A DNA stretch of 55,512 nucleotides from JBBAFM01 sp041655415 (GTDB lineage: Bacteria; Bacillota; Clostridia; Peptostreptococcales; JAAYPU01). Location of the stretch: positions 1 through 55,512 of the forward strand of contig CAYSBC010000004.1 of NCBI GenBank assembly GCA_964429195.1. The letters run 5' to 3'. A program made the translations under genes and the position numbers. Of this stretch, positions 24,057 to 32,538 are shown piece by piece. Each line of letters starts with the position of its first letter. Position 1 is the first letter of the stretch. Below the pieces are notes generated by a model. That model did no database searches and had not been told where the DNA came from. It was given only the letters and a program-made list of their open reading frames with translations.

Positions 24057-25618
24057 CACTTTTCCCTGATTAAATAAGATAATTTATTATGATCTGTTTT
24101 ATTGTGATCATATCTGAACATCCAGCCATCGTATTTTTCTGTCACATAGACAAAGTTATCAACTGCTCCATAGAGCATAACTATAGGCACTTCATCTGCT
24201 AGGATAGCTTGCATTTCATCAATCATTTCTTTTCTCTTGGCCTCATCTCTCTCTATCGCTTGTTTTTGAGATAAGCTATTGATTTCCTCATTGTTATACC
24301 CTGCTATAGCAGCTCTACCATTCTTAGCCGCTGCATAGATTGTTCTTAAATAATCAGGGTCTCCTCCCATGCCTCCGGAATTGATTAAAAGTATTTCAAA
24401 TTCTCCCGTCTTGAGAGCATCATCTCTGGCTTTGGTTTCAGCACTTTCTATCTGAATCTCTATCCCTATATTGGCTAAATCCAGTTTTACTAATTCAGCA
24501 ATTTTGGCTTCCTCGGCGGCATTCCCTATTAAAAGTTTGAAGGAATATGTTTTCCCATCGAGGAGCTCCTTAGCTTTTTCTAAATCGAAATCATATTTTT
24601 CTATATGGGGATTATACCAAGGACTATCAGCAGGAACATAACCCATACTGCTCATCGTTGCCGAGCCTCTTGCTACATTTTCTATCAACTGATTTCTATT
24701 GATTCCATAAGCTATAGCTTTTCTAAGATGGATATCCTTTAATTCCTCTACCTTCTCCATATTCATCATCAGGCGATAACTATGATAAGAAGGCACACTC
24801 TTCACAGTATATTTATCATCCGATTGATATCTATCTAAAATATCTGCTGAAGCATTGATTAAACTGATTTCTTCATTTTCAAAGGACATCACTCTATCAC
24901 CAACCGGTACCCACTCTATGGCAGATACTACCGGCTCTAACCCCCAATATTGCTCAAAAGCTACATATTTGTATGTACCTTGCTGCGGATTATAAGTATC
25001 TAATTTATAAGGGCCACTGCCTATGGCAGCATCCTCGCCATCATATGCTTTAGGATCTTCCACATCCTCCCATATATGTTGAGGCAGAATTCTGGCAAAT
25101 CCTATTTTATTGATATAAGTATTGTCAAAGGAAAAGATTTCTATCTCCACTTTCTTCTCATCTATCCTTCTGGCTTCCTTGACTATGTATTCCCCATTTA
25201 CAATAAGCTCATTGGATACAGGCGAATGCTGGCGATAATAATTAAAGGTGAAAACTATATCTTCTGTTGTTAAAGGGGTTCCATCATGCCAAAATGCGTT
25301 CTCTACTATTTCAAATGTATAAACAGTGCCATCCTCGCTGATGCTCCAATCTTGAGCTAACCAGGGAATGTTTCCATTTTCATCTTTTTCCAATAGGGAA
25401 TCATAAAGAATCTGCATCTTGGACATTCCCGGCCCTCTGCTTGTATGCTTAAAAGGATTCGGTAAACCTGTATCACCGCCCTCCAACCTTAGAACATCTA
25501 CTTTTGTACTTTGGCCTATATCTCCCCCTGCATTGCTTTCTTCATCAATCCCCTTGCATCCCACTAAGGCCACAAGAAGAACCATCATTAAAAGAATATA
25601 TTTCATTTTATTTTTCAT
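24056..25618 (-). CDS. ABC importer substrate-binding lipoprotein, peptide/nickel family (SBP_bac_5)
   Basis: 520 residues from the ATG at 25618, with AGAGGAG seven bases upstream. The lipobox is VALVGC, so it is anchored outside the cell. The domain pattern is typical: LYDSLLEKDENGNIPWLAQDW, FTFNYYRQHSPV, IGSGPYKLDTYNP, and DIHLRKAIAYGINRNQLI. Family members bind peptides, nickel or metal-chelate complexes. The MarR regulator, methyltransferase and Fur-like operator upstream point to a metal or metallophore cargo over a peptide; that is inference. No His-rich or other direct metal motif is visible. Confidence 0.88.
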   Translation of the reverse strand: MKNKMKYILLMMVLLVALVGCKGIDEESNAGGDIGQSTKVDVLRLEGGDTGLPNPFKHTSRGPGMSKMQILYDSLLEKDENGNIPWLAQDWSISEDGTVYTFEIVENAFWHDGTPLTTEDIVFTFNYYRQHSPVSNELIVNGEYIVKEARRIDEKKVEIEIFSFDNTYINKIGFARILPQHIWEDVEDPKAYDGEDAAIGSGPYKLDTYNPQQGTYKYVAFEQYWGLEPVVSAIEWVPVGDRVMSFENEEISLINASADILDRYQSDDKYTVKSVPSYHSYRLMMNMEKVEELKDIHLRKAIAYGINRNQLIENVARGSATMSSMGYVPADSPWYNPHIEKYDFDLEKAKELLDGKTYSFKLLIGNAAEEAKIAELVKLDLANIGIEIQIESAETKARDDALKTGEFEILLINSGGMGGDPDYLRTIYAAAKNGRAAIAGYNNEEINSLSQKQAIERDEAKRKEMIDEMQAILADEVPIVMLYGAVDNFVYVTEKYDGWMFRYDHNKTDHNKLSYLIREK

Positions 25619-25646
25619 CGTCAATCTCCTCTCACATCATTTTATA

Positions 25647-26465
25647 TTATCTAACTTTCCACCATATCAGAGCCAAGGTTCTTTTTCTCTTTAAAATAAG
25701 ATGGTCTTCTAAAGATAAGAAAATTTTATCGAGATCTTTATTTCTCTCTTTTGCTATGGGTGCATATTTATCGCCATACATTTTTTTAAGCTCTTCGAAT
25801 GCAATTTCTTCCTCTGTCTCTTCTCTGATATAGCTTATCTCAGGCTCATAGCCCTTCAACCATAAAATATTGAAAATAGCGTATACCGAATCCCTATCAT
25901 TGTGGGGATCATCTCTTCTGGACAGGTCCAGTTCCCCCATGATGGCTTCTATGATATTATCCGTCATTGCAATATATTGACCAATATAACAGCTTCCTTT
26001 AGAGGCTTCCATCATCTTATCCAATGCTTGTTCATTTCTTATAGCAGGACACATGGAAGCAAAAACTAAATCAAATTTTTCATTCCACCCCATTTCTCTT
26101 ATATTGGCCTTATCCAAATCCAGTTTGACATACTCTAAATTATCTAGCCCCTCTTTTTTTGCATTGGCCTCTGCATATTCAAGCATTTTAGCTGATATAT
26201 CTGTAAGAACAACCCTATCTGCAACTTGAGCTAAGGGTATAGCATAGCGTCCTGAACCACCGCCTATATCTAAAACTTTTGTTTTTTTATCTATAAGTTT
26301 GTTTCTAATAAGATGCTCGATTACCTTAGGGGGCATGCCTTCCCTTTGCTTATTCTGCATTTTTGAATAGTTCTCCGCTCTGGAATCCCAAAAATATTCC
26401 GCATCAACTCCTTTATTCTTTTGTTTTTTAATCAATAAATCGTTATAATAGCTCCTATTATGCAT
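25647..26465 (-). CDS. Class I SAM-dependent methyltransferase
   Basis: 272 residues. The SAM-binding strand and loop are VLDIGGGSGRYAIPLAQVADRVVLTDIS (motif I with the acidic end of strand 2 at VVLTD), followed by LEYVKLDLDK and FDLVFASMCPAIRN. The N terminus (YFWDSRAENYSKM) is common in small-molecule methyltransferases of this type. It opens 30 bases before the substrate-binding gene and has AAAGGAGATAAGGG before the ATG. A Fur-box-like palindrome lies 36-72 bases upstream. I infer that it modifies a metal-binding small molecule or regulates the importer, but no substrate can be read from sequence. Confidence 0.88.
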   Translation of the reverse strand: MHNRSYYNDLLIKKQKNKGVDAEYFWDSRAENYSKMQNKQREGMPPKVIEHLIRNKLIDKKTKVLDIGGGSGRYAIPLAQVADRVVLTDISAKMLEYAEANAKKEGLDNLEYVKLDLDKANIREMGWNEKFDLVFASMCPAIRNEQALDKMMEASKGSCYIGQYIAMTDNIIEAIMGELDLSRRDDPHNDRDSVYAIFNILWLKGYEPEISYIREETEEEIAFEELKKMYGDKYAPIAKERNKDLDKIFLSLEDHLILKRKRTLALIWWKVR

Positions 26466-26500
26466 CCCTTATCTCCTTTTCTTTCATTTTGAAACATATT

Positions 26501-26537
26501 GCATCAATTGATATTGATAATTATTATCAATTGATGC
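26501..26537. promoter_or_regulatory. 37-bp palindrome with a Fur-box-like core
   Basis: GCATCAATTGATA (26501-26513) is repeated inverted at 26525-26537. At its exact centre, 26510-26528 reads GATATTGATAATTATTATC, which matches the classical 19-bp Fur box GATAATGATAATCATTATC at 17 of 19 positions. The octamer TCAATTGA also appears on each side (26504-26511 and 26527-26534), which could suit a MarR dimer. It sits between the marR stop and the methyltransferase start. It is not a terminator, since the T tract is on the wrong side for the minus strand. Confidence 0.75.
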
Positions 26538-26552
26538 TTAAAAAAAAACATG

Positions 26553-27032
26553 CTACTTTGCTGTTTTTTCTTTTATGCCTGTATTCTCTTCTTTATATTG
26601 GATAATATTATCAAGCATTCTATAAAGTAACTCCCTTGCTGTCTCTCTTTCTTCTGCCGTAAAGCCCTTAGCCAATATATTATTGAAATCTTTAAAAACT
26701 TGATGAAATTCATTTTCAAAATCTCTGGATTTCTGAGTCACATAGACTCTCTTTTTTCTCTTATCCTCCGGGTCTTCTCTTCTTTCTATGTAGCCTTCTT
26801 GTTCTAATTTTTTTACCGCCCTTGCAGTGTTCGCTTTGTCTATAAATAATCTTTCACTTAACTCTTCTTGTGTTATACCATCCTCATTAAATAAAACTTG
26901 CGTCAAAAAATGCCACTGCCCTTGACCAATATTATAAGGACTTACTCTTTTGCTAATATAGCTTTGACTATACCTATATAGGGCTGAAATTGATTTTATT
27001 AACGATTTTTTTCTTAGGCCTTTATTATGCAT
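26553..27032 (-). CDS. MarR-family transcriptional regulator
   Basis: 159 residues, typical length. The winged helix-turn-helix is at about 50-110: ITQEELSERLFIDKANTARAVKKLEQEGYIERREDPEDKRKKRVYVT, with the wing DKRKKR. N- and C-terminal helices form the dimer domain. GAGAGGAAAATGAA precedes the ATG at 27032. The promoter has a palindrome over its -35 box (27068-27081), which suggests self-control. It opens a minus-strand cluster with the methyltransferase and importer, and is likely their local regulator. Confidence 0.9.
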   Translation of the reverse strand: MHNKGLRKKSLIKSISALYRYSQSYISKRVSPYNIGQGQWHFLTQVLFNEDGITQEELSERLFIDKANTARAVKKLEQEGYIERREDPEDKRKKRVYVTQKSRDFENEFHQVFKDFNNILAKGFTAEERETARELLYRMLDNIIQYKEENTGIKEKTAK

Positions 27033-27051
27033 TTCATTTTCCTCTCAAATC

Positions 27052-27081
27052 ATATTAGCATATTTTAGTTGCGCAAGCAAC
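27052..27081 (-). promoter_or_regulatory. marR promoter with an operator over the -35 box
   Basis: Minus strand: TTGCTT (27075-27080), a 17-base spacer, then TAATAT (27052-27057), 20 bases before the marR start. The palindrome GTTGC-N4-GCAAC (27068-27081) covers the -35 box, the usual place and TTGC/GCAA style for MarR self-repression. Confidence 0.6.
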
Positions 27082-27096
27082 ATATTTTTTATTTAT

Positions 27097-27945
27097 TTAA
27101 AAGGGATAGACAAAACCCTCTACAGGCTCTGCCGGTACTATCCTCGAAACCTGAATCTGCGGCTCGTCATATTGGTAACCGTCATATTCATATTGACCTA
27201 TGGAGAGAATACCTTCCACAGTAACCCATGCATCTTGCTCCAATTGAGAAGCTCCTTCATACCGGCATAATATGCCTGCAATAGATAAGTCTGCTATACA
27301 ACAAGACATCATCTGGCGCCCCGGTACAAATTCATCCTCTTTGAAAAACTCTGAATCTTTAAAAACAGATCCTGTCATCTCAATGCTATAACCTTGATAT
27401 TTCTCCATATGCATATATATCTCCATCATCCATATGCCGAAGTCATCATTTGAAACTGTGATTTTCTTCTTTGCTTCATCCAAACCGGGCAAATCCACCC
27501 AAGGAATTTCATCGGATGCATCCATTTGCATATTGATGTTATCCTCTCCTATAGAATCTGTTGGCAATATATCTTCTACAGCTTCCATAGTGTTTTGACT
27601 TGATGGCTGCTGTTGCATAGAAAAAGTGTTGCCTCCCATATAGTTTGCAGAAATATCTGAAGCGCTTAAGGTTTTATGAGGCAGTAGCAGCAGCATAATA
27701 GGTATGACCAATATAAAGCAATGAGCAGATCTCACCCTATATTGGGGACGAAAAAGTCTGAATAGACTCACACAAACCCATAGGAGCATGACTATGGCCA
27801 TAAAGTAAAGATAGGGTTTCATTCTCGGCGTCACATAGGAAAGGTATCTACCGCTTCTTACCAAGTACAGCATCAGTCCTCCCAAAAAGCAATAACAGAG
27901 AATCTCCAAAAAAACTTGGGGATTAAAAGCCTTAGCTCTCATCAT
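27097..27945 (-). CDS. TIGR03943-family membrane protein, partner of the permease
   Basis: 282 residues from the ATG at 27945, which overlaps the permease stop as TGATG and has AGGAGGTATTTG upstream. There are several hydrophobic segments in the first 120 residues (FLEILCYCFLGGLMLYLV, YLYFMAIVMLLWVCVSLF, HCFILVIPIMLLLL). Then come a polar linker and a C-terminal extracytoplasmic domain with SCCIADLSIAGILCRYEG and ending AEPVEGFVYPF. This layout is that of TIGR03943 proteins, which pair with YraQ/DUF318 permeases (YcgQ with YcgR in Bacillus). It is the last gene of the znuC-znuB-zur operon, so a zinc-related role is likely but unproven. Confidence 0.85.
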   Translation of the reverse strand: MMRAKAFNPQVFLEILCYCFLGGLMLYLVRSGRYLSYVTPRMKPYLYFMAIVMLLWVCVSLFRLFRPQYRVRSAHCFILVIPIMLLLLPHKTLSASDISANYMGGNTFSMQQQPSSQNTMEAVEDILPTDSIGEDNINMQMDASDEIPWVDLPGLDEAKKKITVSNDDFGIWMMEIYMHMEKYQGYSIEMTGSVFKDSEFFKEDEFVPGRQMMSCCIADLSIAGILCRYEGASQLEQDAWVTVEGILSIGQYEYDGYQYDEPQIQVSRIVPAEPVEGFVYPF

Positions 27946-29566
27946 CAAATACCTCCTAATCTTGCAAAAATAAAAACAACAGTAAAACATACGACGAAAG
28001 AAGTCAGCAAGAGTCTGGCAATAAAGCCCTTGGAAAACCCCGCGGATAACATCATGACATTTTTAATATCCATCATAGGTCCAAAAACGAGGAAGCCCAT
28101 AATCGCACCTAGTGGAAACTGATTGGCAAAGCTTCGAGCAACAACAGCATCGGATGAGGAACACAGCGATAAAACAAAAGACATGGCCATCATCACAATA
28201 ATAGAGATCGCAAGACCTGCTCCGCTTTGAGCAGTAATAAAGCTTCCAGTTCCCAATGCTTGAATGATGGAAGCTATGAAGCTTCCTATGACCAAATACT
28301 TCCCTACACTAAAAAATTCAACTTGGGAATGGCGGATTAATAAGCCCACTTTCCCTGATAAGGAGGTGATGGATTGGCTATCTTCGTAACAGCCACAACT
28401 ACACATTATTTGATCCAAGGTACCGCCAGATAAGACTTTGCTATTATTGGACTTTTTAATGGTAAAACTGATTCCAATAGTTATCGCGGCTACAATTCCA
28501 AAGACAACTCGACCCATGACAACGGTTAAATTCGCGCTAAAAGCATAATAGGTTGATAAAATCACCACCGGATTAATGACCGGTGCAGCAGTCATAAAGG
28601 TGATGGCTACCGGTAAAGGAATCCCTTTCCTCACCAAGCTCCTAAAGATTGGTATAGAAGCACAATCACAGACTGGAAGACAAAAACCCCCTAAAATTGC
28701 TACCAACATTCCCCATCCTAAGGATTTAGGAAACCTGCGTTCAATGAAGCTCTGGGGCACAAAGACTTGAATCATGGAGGATAAAATGACACCAATGAGC
28801 AAAAAAGGAAAAGCTTGAAGAATGATTCCAATGAATATATTAATAATAATATTGAAGGGGACTCCAAAGTTTTCTAAAAAATTGCCTACAATAAAATACG
28901 AAGAGACTATCAATAGAATCGTCACAAAAAACAAGCCTAAAGGTTGTTCTTTTCCTTTTGATAATTGTTTATAAAAGTCCTCATAAGCTCTTCTTCCATA
29001 AAGCTTTTTATGTAAATCCTTGTGATTCTTCATCTCATATATGGCTATTCCCGGATTTATTGTCTCTAACATGCGGTGAATGCGCTTATAATCCTTTATG
29101 GAGTTGACATTGCGTACTACCGACAAATCGCTGTTTGCAATCTGCTCTGGTAAAGCAGCTCCTGTTCTTCCCAGTAGATTTTCTGTCCTTAAACCATCTG
29201 CCATATGAATAACTTTTTGAATTTTACACAATTTGCGAAGTGAATTTTGTAAGAGAATATCCCTTAGTTGAGAAAATGGTACAACCCCATTCCACTCAAC
29301 CCAAATTTCATCTAGATTTTCTAGATGCTCTTGTATATAGCTGTAGATTCGCTCAACGATTCTAGCCGGCTGCTGCTCTAAATCTTTCTTAGGAAAGATC
29401 ATCTTATCATAGTTGATGTGTTGACTTTGAAATTCTTCTTCACCACTTTCGAACTGCATCACAAGGATATTGGTATCTTCCCATTCTTTTTTGCTCAGAA
29501 GAGAATTTAAAAAGATGTTTTCCCTGAGTCCAAAAATCCCGTTACAACATAAACAGGTATCGGCAT
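27945..29566 (-). CDS. CobW-type GTPase fused to a YraQ/DUF318 permease, with a one-base frameshift
   Basis: From the ATG at 29566 (MPIPVYVVTGFLDSGKTSF) the frame carries the G3E Walker A GFLDSGKT, then stops at TAA after the T5 tract (29509-29513). Adding one T restores NSLLSKKEWEDTNILVM and reads on to the stop at 27945. The total length is one base short of a multiple of three, giving about 540 residues when repaired. The rest of the GTPase-like domain ends near residue 180 (VEWNG, EQIANSDL, INPGIAIYEM). Then comes a permease with eight or more membrane segments, CLPVCDCASIPIFRSLVRKG and LSLCSSSDAVVARSF. As written, only the 505-residue part from 29462 is one frame. It may be a real mutation, slippage or a sequencing error. 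Confidence 0.85.
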
Positions 29567-29570
29567 CTTA

Positions 29571-30476
29571 TCACTCCTCACTGAAGAAAGCGTAAAGCTC
29601 ATGCTTGTTTAGATTATGTCCGATAATGGATATACTATTACCTTTACTTACGCAATCGGATATTTTTGTTTCCCCGGGAATATATTGGAGATTGAGATAT
29701 CCATTGGGTCCATGAACAATGCCTTTTGCACGAAGGATGGTTCCTTCAGCGTTTCTTTCCATCATGGAGACACGTGCCTTTAAATCTTCTGCACTCCATA
29801 TCTTGCCTAGTCCAATGGTAATCGTATCAAAAGCATCTTCTGCCGAATGAGTATGTCCACAGGAACAATCATGACTATGAGCAGGGATGAAGTGAGGATG
29901 AAATATCTCATCTGCACTTATTTTATCCCAAGGCTTCGAATAAATGATTGCTTGAGGATTTAGATTTTTAATCATTTCTTGAGCAGCTTCTATTTTTTCA
30001 GGGAATGCTTCCACACGGCTCAGCAAAATAGTATCCGCCTCTTTAATCTGATCCTCAAAAAATTCACCGAAGTTATCAAGATACATTTGGCATCGTTTTA
30101 CATCTACTATATTCATTTTCGACTTTATCTTTATAAGCGAAAGAACCCGAGGATCAGAGCAAGCCTTTATGATATCCGATAGCTTGCTGACACCAGAAGG
30201 TTCTATAATAATTTTATCAGGTTGAAAGCGATTTAAAAGTTCTTGTATGGCCTTGATAAAATCACCTGAAAGGCTGCAGCAAATACAGCCTGAATTTATT
30301 TCCCTTACTTCAATACCACCTGATTTTAACAAGGCAGCATCAACACTTATATCGCCAAAATCATTTTCTATGAGAACTACCTTCTCATCCTTCCATGTCT
30401 CCCTTAACAATTTTTGAATAAAGGTGGTCTTCCCTGCACCTAAAAAGCCTGATATTATAATTATTTCTGTTAACAT
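29571..30476 (-). CDS. CobW/YjiA (G3E) family GTPase, putative zinc metallochaperone
   Basis: 301 residues. The P-loop is SGFLGAGKTTF, followed by ENDFGDISVDAALL, the family metal motif CICCSL (Cys-x-Cys-Cys in GCICC), EPSGVSKLSDII and ILLSRVEAF (the NKxD position reads SRVE). A His/Cys-rich loop HSHDCSCGHTHSAED near the end would bind metal. Such proteins move zinc to client enzymes under zinc shortage. AGGAGGGG precedes the ATG. The stop is five bases from the start of the next gene, which has a second copy of the same domain type. The locus and the metal loop both support zinc. Confidence 0.9.
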   Translation of the reverse strand: MLTEIIIISGFLGAGKTTFIQKLLRETWKDEKVVLIENDFGDISVDAALLKSGGIEVREINSGCICCSLSGDFIKAIQELLNRFQPDKIIIEPSGVSKLSDIIKACSDPRVLSLIKIKSKMNIVDVKRCQMYLDNFGEFFEDQIKEADTILLSRVEAFPEKIEAAQEMIKNLNPQAIIYSKPWDKISADEIFHPHFIPAHSHDCSCGHTHSAEDAFDTITIGLGKIWSAEDLKARVSMMERNAEGTILRAKGIVHGPNGYLNLQYIPGETKISDCVSKGNSISIIGHNLNKHELYAFFSEE

Positions 30477-30511
30477 GCAACCCCTCCTAAAATATTAGCC
30501 CAACACATAAA

Positions 30512-30934
30512 TTATAATTTCTTACAATCTTTGCAGTATCCGAATATCTCCAAATTGTGCCCCATGACTCGAAAATCTTCATCCTGAAGGTCCGGAATAA
30601 ACTTGTCCATAGGACAATTGTCCATGGATATCATCTTATGGCAGTTCATACAGACAGCATAATGCTTATGCTCAAAACGATTGAGCTCATATACCGCCAT
30701 TTCACTATTTAAGACATTGGTTTTAATGACTACATCCTTTTTAAGGAAAACTTCTAGTGCCCTATATACCGTAGACATCCAAACCTTTTCTCCGCCTTCC
30801 TCCATTTTAGCGCATATATCTGCTGCACTTAAAGGCCTCTGTGAACTTTCAAGTATAGAAAGGACACCTTCTCTCTGCCGCGTTCTTTTCATGCCTGCCG
30901 GCCAGATGCTTTGTATGTTTTTCACTTTATTCAC
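30512..30934 (-). CDS. zur: Fur-family regulator, probably Zur
   Basis: 140 residues. A winged helix (QREGVLSILESSQRPLSAADIC ... STVYRALEVF) is followed by the metal and dimer domain. The family cysteine pairs are CMNCHKM and GYCKDCKK, and HKHYAVC supplies His ligands. The start is a GTG at 30934 that overlaps the znuB stop; a second GTG at 30925 is possible. Position between znuB and a CobW GTPase argues for a zinc sensor over Fur or PerR; that assignment rests on context. It may act on the operators between znuC and znuA. Confidence 0.88.
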   Translation of the reverse strand: MNKVKNIQSIWPAGMKRTRQREGVLSILESSQRPLSAADICAKMEEGGEKVWMSTVYRALEVFLKKDVVIKTNVLNSEMAVYELNRFEHKHYAVCMNCHKMISMDNCPMDKFIPDLQDEDFRVMGHNLEIFGYCKDCKKL

Positions 30935-31737
30935 CCCATCTTTATTTTTAAATTTTTCAAGAGCAATACCAGGACTAAAACACCCACTGAGACTAAAGCT
31001 GTAAATCCACCTGGAGCCACATTAAGATAATAGGAAATAAACAATCCCAACATAATATCGATGATGCTAAAAAAAATCGAAAACATAAGGGTTGTCTTAA
31101 ATCCCTTCTCCAATTGCAGCGCCGTAGCTACAGGAAGGGCAATCATGGAACTGATCACCAAAACACCTACAATTCTGATGGATACGGAAATAGCCGAGGC
31201 AACAAGGATAGAAAAAATATAGTTGATCAACCGCACCCTTACTCCTGCAACCTTAGCAGCCTCTTCATCATAGGCGATATACATCATCTGATGGTATAGA
31301 AGAAATAGCGCCACAACAGAAATCATGCTAAGAATCAATACCATCATCATATCAAGCTTGGTTACGGTTAGAATGCTACCGAACAACAAAGAATCCGCAT
31401 TAGTATTGAGCTTTCCGGAGCTGATGATGGTAATAGCCGTCCCTACACTTAAAGAAAGTACAATGGTAAGAATTAAATCTGTATATTTTTTAAAATAGTT
31501 GCGCAGAAATTCAATCAGTACGCCACATAGAGATGTGAATATAAATGCACCAACTATGGGATTTTGATTTGATAACAAACCAATTGTAACTCCAGCTAAG
31601 GAAGCATGGGCTAATGTATCCCCCATCATGGAATAGCGCCTGAGCACCAGGAAGATTCCGATACAAGGGCACAGTATGGAAATAAACACAGAAACAAAAA
31701 TTGCATTTTGCATGAAGGTATAATTAAAAATTGTCAT
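30931..31737 (-). CDS. znuB: Zinc ABC importer permease
   Basis: 268 residues with about eight membrane segments, the ABC-3 permease family. Marks are SVFISILCPCIGIFLVLRRYSMMGDTLAHASLAG, with the family GD-x-LAH-x-SLAG motif, and YDEEAAKVAGVRV in the coupling loop. The start is the ATG at 31737 behind AGGAGAAAAATCG; it lies inside the end of znuC. Manganese importers share this fold, so the metal is inferred from the His-rich ZnuA and the Zur-like neighbour. Confidence 0.92.
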   Translation of the reverse strand: MTIFNYTFMQNAIFVSVFISILCPCIGIFLVLRRYSMMGDTLAHASLAGVTIGLLSNQNPIVGAFIFTSLCGVLIEFLRNYFKKYTDLILTIVLSLSVGTAITIISSGKLNTNADSLLFGSILTVTKLDMMMVLILSMISVVALFLLYHQMMYIAYDEEAAKVAGVRVRLINYIFSILVASAISVSIRIVGVLVISSMIALPVATALQLEKGFKTTLMFSIFFSIIDIMLGLFISYYLNVAPGGFTALVSVGVLVLVLLLKNLKIKMG

Positions 31738-32401
31738 CGATTTTTCTCCTGTCTCTTAATAGTTCCTCTGCATATTGATAAGGCGTGCAAAGATGGCCAT
31801 GGCCACTTACTAAATGGTAAATCAAGGTAGAATTAGAAATGGCAGCATCCAAATTATGCTCTACAGAAACAATCGTGATACCCCTTTCTTTGTTGATTTT
31901 TTTTAAAAAACCATAAATCTCTCTCTGGCTCTTTATATCGACTCCCGTAGAAGGTTCATCAAGAATCAGCAAATCTGGATTTCCTATCAGTGACCTTGAA
32001 ATAAAAACTTTTTGACTTTGACCGCCTGAAAGAGTACCCATTAAGGCATGAGCAAAATCAGACATCCCAACCTGATCAAGAACTTCCTTAATGAGGTTCC
32101 TATTTTTGATTTTCAATAATCTACGGTAGGAATCCAATGCCTCATATACAGTAATAGGAAAACTGGAATTTGAGAAATCATTTCTTTGAGGAACATATCC
32201 AATTCTTTTTGTATCCGTCATTATTTTTCCCTTTGTAGGCTTTAAGAACTTGAGCATCAACCGCATCAAAGTACTCTTACCGCTTCCATTTGCTCCTACT
32301 ACAGAGACATATTCTCCCTTCTTAATTTCCAAATTGATACCATTCAAAACATAGGGATGGAGACCATTATATGAAAAAAAAAGATTATCCGCCTTAATCA
32401 T
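31724..32401 (-). CDS. znuC: Zinc ABC importer ATPase
   Basis: 225 residues from the ATG at 32401 (MIKADNLFF), with GAAAGGATG upstream; the longer frame to 32452 overlaps the likely operator. It has the complete set: Walker A GANGSGKST, Q-loop VPQRND, signature LSGGQ, Walker B LLILDEPSTGVD, and the His switch SVEHNLD. It is the first gene of the minus-strand zinc operon, and a candidate Zur site lies 35 bases upstream. znuA is transcribed the other way from the same region. Confidence 0.93.
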   Translation of the reverse strand: MIKADNLFFSYNGLHPYVLNGINLEIKKGEYVSVVGANGSGKSTLMRLMLKFLKPTKGKIMTDTKRIGYVPQRNDFSNSSFPITVYEALDSYRRLLKIKNRNLIKEVLDQVGMSDFAHALMGTLSGGQSQKVFISRSLIGNPDLLILDEPSTGVDIKSQREIYGFLKKINKERGITIVSVEHNLDAAISNSTLIYHLVSGHGHLCTPYQYAEELLRDRRKIDDNF

Positions 32402-32435
32402 CCGCAACATCCTTTCAAGAATTAATATTATGCTA

Positions 32436-32451
32436 ATGCGATTCATTTGCA
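32436..32451. promoter_or_regulatory. Candidate Zur operator on the znuC side
   Basis: ATGCGATTCATTTGCA is a 16-bp imperfect inverted repeat 35 bases upstream of znuC. Its TCATTTGCA half is identical to the half site at 32506-32514 on the znuA side, so the same regulator may bind both. Confidence 0.55.
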
Positions 32452-32452
32452 C

Positions 32453-32481
32453 TTGACAGCGCTGGAACTAAAGATTAATAT
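32453..32481 (+). promoter_or_regulatory. znuA promoter
   Basis: TTGACA (32453-32458), a 17-base spacer, then TAATAT (32476-32481). The expected start of transcription is about 32488, just before the operator-like repeat. Confidence 0.7.
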
Positions 32482-32493
32482 ATACATTATAAA

Positions 32494-32514
32494 TGCAAAC
32501 ACTTCTCATTTGCA
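32494..32514. promoter_or_regulatory. Candidate Zur operator on the znuA side
   Basis: TGCAAA (32494-32499) and TTTGCA (32509-32514) form an inverted repeat with nine bases between. It lies directly past the predicted transcription start of znuA, where bound repressor would block it. Confidence 0.6.
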
Positions 32515-32538
32515 AGTATTTTTATTGGAGGATAGGAT

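Noticed and set aside
32402..32452. Longer N terminus for ZnuC
   Set aside because: It would run through the operator-like repeat and has no ribosome site; the ATG at 32401 has one and matches the family.
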